64,000 bases of DNA from NCBI GenBank assembly GCA_946902875.1, contig OX336340.1, positions 10,865,566-10,929,565 of the forward strand, given 5' to 3'. Below the pieces are notes generated by a model. It saw only the letters and a list, made by a program, of their open reading frames with translations. It made no database searches and was not told where the DNA came from. Position 1 is the first letter of the stretch. Every line of letters begins with the position of its first letter. The stretch is from Nematopogon swammerdamellus (Eukaryota > Arthropoda > Insecta > Lepidoptera > Adelidae). The translations under genes were made by a program, and so were the position numbers. This document shows, piece by piece, positions 22,601-35,500 of this stretch.

Positions 22601-23469
22601 CGCAGCATTCCCGCGCTGGATAGCGATTGCTATCCGCTGTTTAAGGTATTGCCCTGCCTTAAGATTGCCTGACAGGTCAATTAATTTTTTACTTAAAACG
22701 GAGGTTAGTGACTTTGCCTCTTTGCTCCAAGCACCTAAAGTCTCGACGGCAAAGGCCACGAAATCGTCGGTCTTAATTGTCTAGTACTTGTTTGATTTGG
22801 TGAAGCAGTTAGTTGCCAATAGCTGCTCTTGAATGGTCCGGAAAGAATTGTCATGCTAACCATTAATCAAACGAATTTTCAGTTAAAGTCAAACCAATGA
22901 AAGAAATACGTATTAATTTTGAATAATTTTGTTTTTACAAACTTTTCTGTTTATTTTTAAATTTTGTTTATTCAAAGTAATTTACAGTGAATGGTGAATC
23001 ATACCTACTCGTTTACTGATTTGGTAACTTTAGTAAGTTAAAGGTCACAGCTAATAATGAATAGATTATGCAACATTTCCGAATGGCATACTTCATCAGG
23101 AGTCGTGCAGGCTCTGTCGCATCCTCCGAGGTACTTCGTTCTGAACACCGAGAACATTAATAGAACCATGTTAAACGTCCTATAGCTTCAGTGGCATAGT
23201 GTTTGAGGTGTCAGCACGCGGGAATAACGAGTGCTATATGGTTCCACAGGTGTGCAGCTTACAACACTAGGTCTGCGGCACACGGCGGCGGCGCGGAACA
23301 GCAAGTAGATGTTAGGAATATCTCGCGTCCGCTTGGCATTTGACTGCGGGAGCCGTGTCAGCCTCTCGCACGGCAGGCAGTTCAAATGTCGTGGGAATAA
23401 TGCTCTTAGGGATCGATACGACACGTTCCAGATGTTCTCCTCTCGATTGTATACGAATAAATAAGAAAT

Positions 23470-23503
<34 letters not shown>

Positions 23504-26500
23504 AAATTCTTTATTGCTCCAGTAAACATTAAACAGTAACAAATACATTGGAAAATTTACATAAGGTGGAAAGGCGGACTTATCCCTTACAGATATTTCT
23601 TACAGTCAACCTTTGGATGTTTGAGATTCGATAATATAGTGGAATGTAAGTAGGTAGTATGTAGTAGTAGCAAAATAGTTGAGCGTGACAATTGAAGATA
23701 AAATAATAATAAGAATACTTAATACCAATACATATAAGTACATGCTAGTAAAATATAAGCCATACATGTTTAATACATATAAATTATAAATATATAGAAT
23801 ATTATATACAAATAAATATACATATATATATAATTGTCCATCCAGGTAAGTATGAAACAAAAGTTGTTTTTCGTTTTTTAGGTTTTTACTTAAAAGGGCT
23901 ATAAAAGCCGAGTTTAATGTTTTTCGGCATTCTTTACGAACTAACCTTTGGGAAGGGGAAAACGCGATGGGCCGGACAATGCAGTATTAAGAAAGGACAA
24001 TATTTTTTTTTTATTTTTATTTTTTTTTATTTTTATTTATTTATTAATTTTAAAAAACACAGAGTACATAGCATTGGCATCCTGCACTAGATAAATCTGT
24101 CTTGCAGGAGTGCATTCTTTAACAAATTATAATAATCATAAACATGCGCTCATTAAAATTTATCATGGAATTAGTTATTATATTAAAAAATAATGGAACA
24201 CAAACAATTTATAAAATGAAAAGGTAATTAATGATTATTCCCATCTGATATAAACAAAACAAAAAAAATATACATTTAAAATTTTTTTAAATAACTACGT
24301 AAATTACTTAAATTCTAAATTTAAAATCTAAACATTGTGTAATCATTTCAAATATACAGTTGTGTAGAATTATTAAAATTAAAATTAAAATAAAATATAA
24401 TAATAAAATCAATCAATTTAAAATTTGATAATAAATAAATAAAAAATGTCACGAACAATTGTAATTTGATTTTAAATTCATTCATTGCAGAAATATAAAA
24501 TGAATAAATAATAATAATTTATTAATTGTATCACAGACAGAGTAAAATATTCTAAATAAGGCTACATGCTTAGCAAGGCAGTATTTTTTTGTCGTTTTAT
24601 TTTATTATAATAAATAGGTTTTCCGTTTTTATGTAATCTAGGGTATTTAACCATGTTTTTAATATTTTTTTTCTTCTGACTTTTGCTGTTTCTTTTGCAA
24701 AATCACACTCTTTTTTAGCTTTGTTAAGTAGATGTTGGGTAAGAAATAGTCTAGACCGCTGAGCGAATGTAGTTCTAAATTTAGGTGGTTGGTGGTTACC
24801 GCAAAGCCTTGTCCGTGGTCTGTCCATGATCATTTTCTGTGGGTTTTGCATATTGGCCTTGTTCAAAATAAGGCGACTTATGTATAATTGTCTGACGGAG
24901 AGAATTTGCTGTTCTGATAGTAGTGAGAAAGTGCTATAACCAGGGACGTATTTATAGCTTCCACATGGGGGGTGTTCTGACGAAATAGGGATCGGCTCAA
25001 CGCAATAAGATTCTAGTGTTCCTGTTGAGTCGTTCTGTATTTCGACCTAGAGGGGTACCGATAACTGAAAGTTCTATAATTGTGTGGCAGCCAATTCGAC
25101 AAAAAAAATTGTATATACAGGGTGTTCGGCACATCGACTGACAAAATTTTTTTAAGTAGGGTAATTTGTAAAATTTAGACCTATGATAGCTTTGGTCAGA
25201 TGTCGCGTGGTATGAAGATAAATTATTTTTTTTCTTTATTGTTGAAAATTACCAAAATCCCAGCTCTAAACTTTTTTGTTTTTATTATTGTATCAGCACG
25301 AAATAAAATTTATTGAATTTTACGATGTATCCCTGTTCTAGAAAAAATATTATTTGATGAAGTTAATACCATAAAAAGGTCTTATGACCTCCAAAAGTCC
25401 CGAGAACGAGTAAAAAAATGACGCCTATTCTGTCTCTGTCCCTAATTTAGACCACATAGTAAATTATTTGTATAACATGTGGTATACCGTTGGAAAGGGC
25501 GTAAACTAGCAAACTTTTTAAAAGAAAATGAAGCTATCAATTGGTGCAAGTTTTTTTTTTTAAATAAAAAGAAATAAAAAATCTTTCATATTTTTACTCG
25601 TTCTCGGAACTTTGGGAGGTCATAGGACCATTTCATGGTATTAGCTTCATCAAATAATATTTTTTCTAGAACAAGAATACATCTTAAACTTCAATAAATT
25701 TTATTTCGTGCTGATACAATCATAAACAAAAAAGTTACAAGGGTTTAAAACTGGGATTTTGGTAATTTTCAAAAATAAAGAAAAAAAATCTACAGAGCGC
25801 AACTATCAAAGGCATTGAAAATGTAATTTAGAAATATAGCACACGATAAAATTTTACAAATTTGCCAATAGGAATTAATTCTTTATCGTACTTACGATAA
25901 AGTGAACGGAGCGCAGACTGACCTCGCGCATAAGGGACCCGCTATCGCCTACAGTTTTTGTCCGCCCACCTCCTAAGATGGCTCAAACTGTAGCTTAATT
26001 CAATCGCGAGATTAAATTTTTTCCGTTATTTAAATAGCGAGCTCAAAGAAAAATTATTGGGAAATTCTCGATCCAAGTCGGCGAATTTTTTTTGAATTTT
26101 TGACAAATTTTGGAAAATCTCAATAAGTTACAGATCGATTTTGGGAATTCAATTTGCACTTTGAAGCCCTCCGGCAGACGAACATTTTGACATATGGCCC
26201 ATCCACGTACCTCTCATATCTGCGAAACTACAGGCAAAGGTCACAATTTCATAAATCAGGGGCACTATCCTCGATCACGAAAACATAAACATTTTCAATT
26301 AATAAATTAATAGGAATTCATTCTTTATCGAACTGACGATAAAGTGAACGGGGCGCAGACTGACCTCGCGCGTAAGGGACCCGCTACCGCCTACAGTTTT
26401 TGTCCGCCCGCCTCCTAAGATGGCTCAAACTGTAGCTTAATTTAATCCCGAGATAAATTTTTTTTGGTTTTTTGATAGCGAGCTCCAAAAAAAATTATTG

Positions 26501-29500
26501 GGAAGTTATCGATCCAAAGTGAACAGAGCGCAGACTGACCTCGCGTGTAAGGGACCCGCTACCGCCCACAGTTTTTGTCCGCCCGCCTCCAACGATGGCT
26601 CAAACTGTAGCTTAATTCAATCCAGAGATACTATTTTTTCTGTTTCTTGAATAGCGAGGTCATTGGGAAATTCTCGATCCAAGTCGTCGAATTTTTTTTG
26701 AAATTTTAACAAATTTTGGAAAATCTCAAAAAGTTACCGCCAGATTTTGGGGATTCAAATTGCACTTTAAAGCCCTCCGGCAGACGCACATTTTGACATA
26801 TGATTCATCGGCGTACCTCTCATATCTGCGAAACTATAAGCAAATGTCACAATTTCATAAATCGGGGCACTATACTCGAACGAAAACATAAACATTTTCA
26901 ATGTTAAAATCGTATCTCGATACCACGTGACATCTGACAAAAGGTATCATAGGTCAAAATGTTGCAAATGACCCCACTTACCTACAAAAAAATTTTTCGG
27001 GTGATGTGTCGAACACTGCGTGTCGAAGGGGGGGGGGGGGGGGGGGTCCGGACCCCCTAAACCCCCCCCCTTATATACGTCGGTGGCTATAACGATAGGG
27101 CTTTTTGAAGATCACTCTCAGGATAGCACGCTGAGCTCGCTCTAGCTCTATCAGGTTTGTTTTTGCTGCGCCACCCCAGACAGTGATACAATACATGACA
27201 ACAGACTCACTTAGAGCATAGTAGACGGTACGCAGGAGTTTGTTATCGGCGCAGTTTCTTATTGCCTTAAAGAAATAAATAAGTTTTCTTAACCTCGCTG
27301 CAAGTCCTTCTATATGTGGCTGCCAGCTCAGGTGGTCATCTAAGACAATTCCTAAATATTTTATTTTTGTCACATTTTCCAGTAGCTCACACGTGCATGT
27401 TGTGGTATTTGAGCATGTATGCAGTTTAATCACATTCATTTTATCATCAGGCATTCCTGCCGCAGTGATTGAGTAGCACATGTATTTAGTTTTTACTACA
27501 TTTAATGTTAATAAGTTAAAATCCAACCATTTCTTTATAATACCTAAACCCAATTCAGCTCTCTTATATGTGTCTATCCACCTGTTGTCAGAGAAAATCA
27601 GCACCGTGTCATCAGCATAGGTCACCACTCTTCCATTTTCTGGTTTTATGTTGCAGAGATCATTGATATAGATCAAAAATAGAATTGGGCCTAGGACACT
27701 CCCCTGTGGTACACCAAATTTAATGATCTCCTGTTTACTAGTTACATTGTCTAATCTTACTTGTTGGGTTCTGTCATTTAGATATGAAGAAAACCATTGT
27801 AAAGCTAAACCCCTAATCCCAAGTTTTTCAATTTTTTTTAGGAGAATTGGCAAAGACACAGTGTCAAATGCCTTTGCTAGGTCAAGAAAGATAGCTAGGC
27901 AGCATTTTCCAGCATCCAGGCATTCTATAACATGATCTGTAACAGCTCCGACAGCGTCCTCACAAGATCTTTTAGGTCTAAACCCGTATTGATTTACCGA
28001 GAGCAAATTGTGACCTTCTAGATATTTTAAAAGTCTATTCTTCATTACTTTTTCTATTATTTTAGAAACGGATGATAACAAAGATATTGGGCGATAGTTC
28101 TTTATTTCGGTTTGATCTCCAGCTTTGTATATAGGGCAGATTATGGATTTTTTTAAAGCTGCTGGAAATACACCTGTCATTATGCTTAAATTACATATGT
28201 GGCTCAAGGGTATTAATATATACGATCGTGTGTTCTTTAAAAATTTACATGATATCTGATCTCCTCCTGGCGCACTGTCTGTTTTTAACTCAGATATTAT
28301 CTTTGATATCTCCTCTGCATCTGTGGGACTCATGAAGAACGATTTGTCAGAGCTTTCCAGGGATTTTGAGGCAATTTCTATCAATTCTGCTTCAGTCTTA
28401 TTGAGTTGACTCAGATGTTGTTGAGCGTAGGTCTGCCCAACTCCAATATAGTAACTATTTATTTCATTTGTACTTATTATTTTTTCCTGGCATGTAGCAT
28501 TTGGAGATATAAGTAGAGTTGACCGTTTCTTGGACATATCTACGTCAGCGGCTTCTTTTAAAAGCTCCCACAGTTTTTTCGGGTTGTTTTGATTATAGGC
28601 TATTTTTTTCTCATAATAGATATTTTTGGCCGTCTTTGTGGCTTGATTACAAGTATTCCTATAACGTTTGTATTTATCTAGGTATGTAAATGGGTATAAC
28701 CTAGAAAGCTTGTGCAGTTAGTCCCTTTTATCGATACATTTAAGAAGATTTATTGTTATCCAGGGCTTTCGGCTTTTATACTTGGCTTGTTTTGTATACA
28801 TGGTGGTACACTTATTTGTAATATTCTGTAAGGTGTGTATGAATTTGTTTACAGCATGATCTGTGTCGCTTTCTGTGAGTACATGTGACCAACTCTCTTG
28901 ATCCATTAACTTGTATACTGCATCATAATCTGTTTTAGTGACTATTATAGTCGATGCACGGTCATTGTGCTTGGTTTTATGGATACTAGCTAGTACTGGC
29001 GAGTGGTCTGTAACTGGGAAATCACAGATAACCGTGGTTACTGTATGATTACTTCTAATCATTAGATGATCAAGGCAGGTAGTTTCGCGAGTTGCCTGAG
29101 TTATTGCCGGACAGAGGCCCAGTTCAGCACACAAACATAGGTATTTTGGAGCTCTGTTATCTTTAGACATTTTCGTGATATCAATATTTATGTCACCAGT
29201 CATAGCAAAACACTTTACACTGTCATATTGTTTTATAATATCGTGAATAGAAGCCAGAAATGAATCGATATTGTAGGTGGCAGGTGATCGGTATACTGCT
29301 AGGACCGCACAATCGTTGCCTATTCTCACTAGCAATCCATTTGCATCCGAAATATCAGGTTCATACACGCATACTTGGAGATTATTCCTAATGTAAACTA
29401 TTACTCCATCATTTTGTAGTTTATGTTTAGTGGTATTATGTGATGTATATCCCACAATACCCTTGGGTTGATAGGAAATATTTTTTAGTCTGCATTCTGT

Positions 29501-32500
29501 TAACACAATAATATCAAAGACAATATCCAGTCTCGCAAGGAGGACAGTTAGTTGTTCAAAGTTTTTATTTATGCTTCTAATGTTTAAAGTTATCATTTTA
29601 AGCATGGAGTCCTGTCTCAGTAAATGTTTACACTGATCGACTTTTGAGGCCACATGCTGGTCAATTTTATTAGAGACACTATCAATATCTGTACACATTT
29701 CTTCAATACTAAAATTATTCATATTTGAGCGTAATGGATTTCCGACATAAAGTATTCATAGTTATTTTAATAACTATTTTAATTTTATTTAAATCTTGTT
29801 TCTTATTTTGCTGAGCTGCCCTGAAGAAATTAATAGATATAGTTAAATAAACAAGTAGTATAATTTTAAAATATGATTCGCTATGGTAATAAAAAAAGAT
29901 ATAAGTTATAATATCGTGTAATTTCATTACATTTCTGTATGTTTTTGCAGTCTTGGAAAGGCTCAAGGCTTCAAGTAAATTTTTGTGAAACGTTGTCATT
30001 GTATTGGTGTAATCAGTTGAGCATATTTGAATATTAAAAGTGTCATAACATATGACAAAAGAGCAATTACAGGTAATTAGATTAGCATTGCAACTAATTA
30101 GCGGTATTAAGTAAATAAGTAAAAATCCTACACAATTGTACATAGTCACTAAAATATTTTCAAAGTTTAGAAACAATCCAAGCAGGCATTTTATTAAAAT
30201 TTTTGTCTTTGAATAAATAATGAATAACAAGTTAAACATTATTTTTGCGGTTATGCACAACAAGACGAGATACACAGGCATAAGGTACGTCGAAACATGA
30301 ATGTTTTTTTTAAATACACGTATTAAAACTATATACTCATACATACAATTCATAGGCTCAACGAAATTACCTAAAATTTTAATTATTACGCAGATTAAAA
30401 TTATATTAGCATATAACAAAGCAATAAAAGAGAGGATCATAGCGGATTTCATTGACACATTGTCCTTAAATAAAATATCATTACAGCTACACAAAGAACA
30501 ATATTTTATTTTCTGAGAAATAGACAAGACACTATACACAGAATAGTTTAGAGCTTTCTCACATTTTGAAATTGGTAATTTTTTTTTTCTTTTTGGTATA
30601 TTGTTATTAATACAATAGTATGAAATATAAATAAATATGGGTTTTTGAATTACCGTGGTTGTTAGACATTATTTTAAATCAAACAGCTTTACTCACGGTT
30701 CCACTCCGACCTATGACCCATCTTCAAGATGGGCCATACGCTTGACCCGAAACGTCGAGCCACACAGCGCTTAGTGGAACCGTGAGTAAAGCTGTTTGAT
30801 TTAAAATAATTTATAAATAAATAACTTATATGGAAAAATTCTACATAGATAAATGTCACCAATATATATATATACATATATACATATACCTATACCTACA
30901 TATATACTACAATATATATACATATACCTACTTATTTATATACAATAAGAAAAAATTTAATTGTAATATATGCCATTGATTTTGTAGGGGTTATAAAATC
31001 AATGTATATGCCAACTTTTGTTATACTATACAGGGTGACCCGAAACTCAACGTCAAGCGGAAACCAGGGAATAGGCCAGTTTATGAGTACCCAGGGAAAA
31101 ATAAGAAAAAAAAATCGGAGTCATTTGATTTTTATGATATGAGCATTTTTTGAGAAACGTTAAAAATTTACATTTTTAGGTACTACGACAACAAATTTGC
31201 AAATATAATTGTTAAAAAAAATGGTTGCCTAAATAACTCTGCTATTGATCAGTATCCCAAACAAAACCAGAATGCCTGTAGTTTTACCAAAAACAATATT
31301 CAGTTCAATTTTTTTCTAAAAAAATAAATGACTCAGATTTGTTTTCTTATTTCTCCCTGGGTAGTCATAAACTGGCCTACTCCCTGGTTCCCGCTTGACG
31401 TTGAGTTTTGGGACACGGTGTATATACATACATACCTATATACGTCGGATTTACTTTAGGTATGAGCAAGCGCACGTGCGGAGAGCTGCGCGCTGCCTTG
31501 CCTGCCTGCGCTGTTCATTAGTACCATTGACCTTATTCTGACTCCCATGGGACTCCCTTCAACTGATGAAATAAAGTTATTTATTCCAACAAAAAATTAA
31601 TAAATCAGTATTAAACTATTTTTACTGAGAGTCCACATGAACTGAAAGAGGTTAAAATAAAAAGGGCTAACGCTCAAACGCTCACTAGGTGGCGAGACTG
31701 TGCCGTGCGGTAGGTTTATAGCCGTGAGGGTGAGGTCCATTGCCTGAGCCTCGGTGGCCCGAGCTGTCCGTCTGTTTGTGTCAGAATATTTTCGAAATTT
31801 TTAAAACATGATGAAGTGTAAATCTTTATTAGACAAAGAAAAATTAAATTAAACAGAAATGTAACAACTTAAAACATTATTTCAGATCATATGCTCTGAA
31901 CATTATCACGCAATACTGAGGTATTGTGCAGTGCCAATGCGTTCGAACAAAGCGTGCTCAGAAGTTTCTAACATTTCTTCTTTGTATATTTTTTCAGGAT
32001 TAGTTCTAGGATAGTTTCAGGATAGGCTTGAGAAACTTCAGGAATAGAAAGTACTCATTATTAGAAGAAAATAATCCTTATCACTCAAATCGAAATTCTG
32101 TATTTTTTTTTCATACAAAACTTGAAAATTGTAATAAAAACTCGACGAACAATGAGTATGGGGAGGTGCAGTCTAGGTCTAGGGAGTGCAATGACCTAGT
32201 CCAGTCCCCTTTTTCTTTTGATGTCATTTAAATTGAAGTGTTTGGAATTTACCTACATGCCGTTAAATTCTACTTGTTAAACATTGAAATTTAGTCATTT
32301 TATTTTTATTTAATAAAGGCGGATGTTAACTGTCCACGAAATCACGATGAAACGATTTTCACCAAAAAACACTATAAAATGACCGAATCTGGGAAAAAGT
32401 TACAGAGCTTTTCGTCTTCAAATATGGACCCCTTTCGAACCCTGGAGTTTCGAAACCCTATCCCGAAACGTCCTGTATGTTATCAATTTATTTTATTTTA

Positions 32501-35500
32501 TTTAAGTCTTTGGAGTGGGGATTACGTTTTTATGTTTTGTCAATAATGTCCTCAAATATTCCCAATTATCACCAAAAGTGCAATTCATGCAACCTCCTCT
32601 GAACTAATTTCATTATTATGCCTCGACTGTAGGTTTCTAATTCGGTAACTAAACAAGTATGACAGAAAGAAAATAGAGGTACCTCTTGCGGTGGCACGTC
32701 GAAGGAGACCGTCCTCATGTCCACCTTCCTATAGCTATCGATGCAGGGCAGGACGAAGAAGAGACCTGGACCTCGTGCGCCGCCCGACCGCAGTCGCCCC
32801 AGCCGGAAGATCACTGCGCGCTCAAACTCTTGCACCACCTGCACACCATCACGCTCTTAACATCATCTTCATCATAGTCAAAGGGGCATCCTCCTGCTAA
32901 GGATTGGCCTAGGATTGCTGTTATAAGTAATGTTCCAAACTCATAGTGAGTTATCGAGGTTGAAAGATGGTTGAAACGACAAAACATGTTTTTTATTTGC
33001 ACCTTGTACCTTACTGTTATCATTTCTATAGCCGCTCTCTTCGGCGATAAAATTCTGCCTCTAGCCTCGGATTCCTAAGAGGAATGTAAAAAAATATTTG
33101 TTTTTTTTTTAAACCAGACTACGAAGAACAAAGGAAATAACAAGGAAAGTTGATCCAAAATGCTGCAGTCGGGCTCCCTGTCTATTCCAACGTGATACAA
33201 ACCGAATAATAACGAGAATGACACCACAATTATCAAAATTGAACGAGTCGTTTAGGCGCTAGAGTGGCTGGAACACTCACACATACATATATGTAAACAT
33301 TCAGGCTAAGCACATACCCTCCTTTTGGTTCGCCATAGTCGGGTAAATAGGCACCTGTCAGTCAAGCTGGTATAGCGTTCACAATCACACGAACCTCCGA
33401 ATGCCGTTGGATGTCGGATGCCGTGCTTCCTACAAAAATTACGACAGAGCACATATCCTCTGCAATGAGATGACAACTGAAATAGTAGATAATTCAGAAA
33501 GTAAGATACCTTGAAGCACTCGATTAGCGAGAAGGGAAAGGTGAGTACGACCAGCAGAAATGAGAAGAAGATTGCGAGCCGCTCCACACACCCCGAGGCC
33601 TCATGGTTCGCTGCACATCACACAAATACAAAACATATTCCATCTTGTTTATTAAAAATATTGTCAGTAAAAACTATATCGTTTGTGTTGTGTGTGGATA
33701 AAAGAAAATTAAATAAAGAAGTTTTATTTATTTTATTTATTATTATTTATTACCTACAGTAGGCTCTAAAAGTGGAGATGTACATACTGTAGTAGGTACA
33801 ATAGTGCAATTCACGAGGTTACCAAAATGTGGTCAGTCGACTCGACGATCGTTGTGCCCATAGCCGTATCGGCGCATGGGCTCATAGCGAAGACAAGGGC
33901 CAGATCCAGAAGGCAGCCCTGCAGGTTTCTCTCTTTGGGACCCGACCATGCATCGGTAGCCAGGGTTCGCCCCGCCACGCGCCGCCGGTGGTGGAAGCTC
34001 CGTTTATTTTTTATATTTAATTTGTATATGTTTTTATATTTTATATTCAAATGTATACAAAATATATTTAAAAAAAAATTGTGAATACACTTAATGCCAC
34101 TTAATGCGTGGAAAGGGCGGGCTTATTGCCTTACGCAGTTTCCGCCAGTCAACCCGGTGGCCCTACATTTTTACATGGAATTTAAACATTGAAAGTTGCA
34201 TTTAGTACCGTGTGGGGTCGGTACTTAAAAAGAATAGCCCCACTACATCTCTCCCCATCGCATGTCGTAAAAGTTGACTAAGGGATCGTCAACCTCGCCA
34301 GCTTAATGGTGCGGTCAGTTATTGGATGGATAACCGCCCGACTGTTGGAGGCTGACCGTGGTTCGGATACCACGTTAAACTGTAGGTCCCTTCCCTTCTT
34401 ACCTTACTAGGTAGTAGGGTTTATCCCGGCCGGGTTGGTACCACCGCACTGAGCGAAACGTCGGTCGAAACGGCTATGTAAATAGTTCGTGTTTTCCGTC
34501 CAGTTCAGTGTAGCCGGCGCGAAATGAAGGGAAGCACTGACATGGCACCTAGTTCACCCGGTGTTATGGGCTGACATCACGGATGTTGTAGGTGATGTAG
34601 CCAACCGTGTCAAGTTTCCATTAAAAAAAAAAATAAAAAAAAAATTCCATATCTTAAATTTTACAGCTGACTGCACCTATTAGTTGTCATGCTTGTATTG
34701 AATACACCTACTCCACTTTGAATTTAAAATATTTTTATAGAATTGAATGAAATATTTGATCTGGAATATCTGACTCAGCGCCCCATACCGGATCGCATAA
34801 GAACAATCTGGTAAAATCTATATGTCTAATTTCTGAATAATAAACCTACGCATACCTGCTTGTAAATGGGCACTCCAAAGGTACACACATTTTGGAAACA
34901 ATATGAAGTATAAGTAGGTGCTAAGGGCCTACATACAAATAAACATTTAGGTAAAGTAACACAATTTCGACTGACACGCTCTTTCATATTCCACATCACA
35001 CCGCAACTAAAACTATTGAGTGATCGAAACTTGATGAGTAAGTAGAGTCGTACTCACGCATTTGAATAGTGATCGCACAGCTGGTCGGCGTACCGTAGGC
35101 TAGAATACCAAAAGTTGCTTCTGAGAAAAACACAACTAATGTAACAAGAGAATAGCTAACGAGGAGCCAGCGAACATGTCAAGTGTTAATAATTATAACG
35201 AGGACGAAACAACTTACTGCTGGGTACGTTATCTCTACGCGTCACTGTATTGTCGGTACGTCGCATCGTTCAATTCAATTCAGCCACAACTATTATTATG
35301 AAAAATATTTAAAAAATAATTGTATAACAAAGTTATTAAACACTTCATTAACTTTATTAACTTCCAGTAAAAATTGAGCAATTATTTAATTCCGCCTCAG
35401 CGAAGCGTACTCGCTCGACAGTGCAGCTGGACACACATCACGTCTTGTCGTCTTCCTGAAAACTTCGACTAATCACTGACAATCGGAACGCGAAAACAAT

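Larger units (their letters stand above)
24003..29722 (-). mobile_element. CR1-like non-LTR retrotransposon interrupted by a hAT-like element
   Basis: Running on the minus strand: endonuclease (29722-28721), reverse transcriptase (to 27094), then, after a 2.1-kb insertion, the C-terminal tail (24932-24597) and a 3' UTR ending near a T/A-rich tract around 24003-24050. The coding parts rejoin in frame across the duplicated GCTATAAC. It lies within the large intron of the stomatin-like gene, on the same strand as that gene. Confidence 0.8.
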
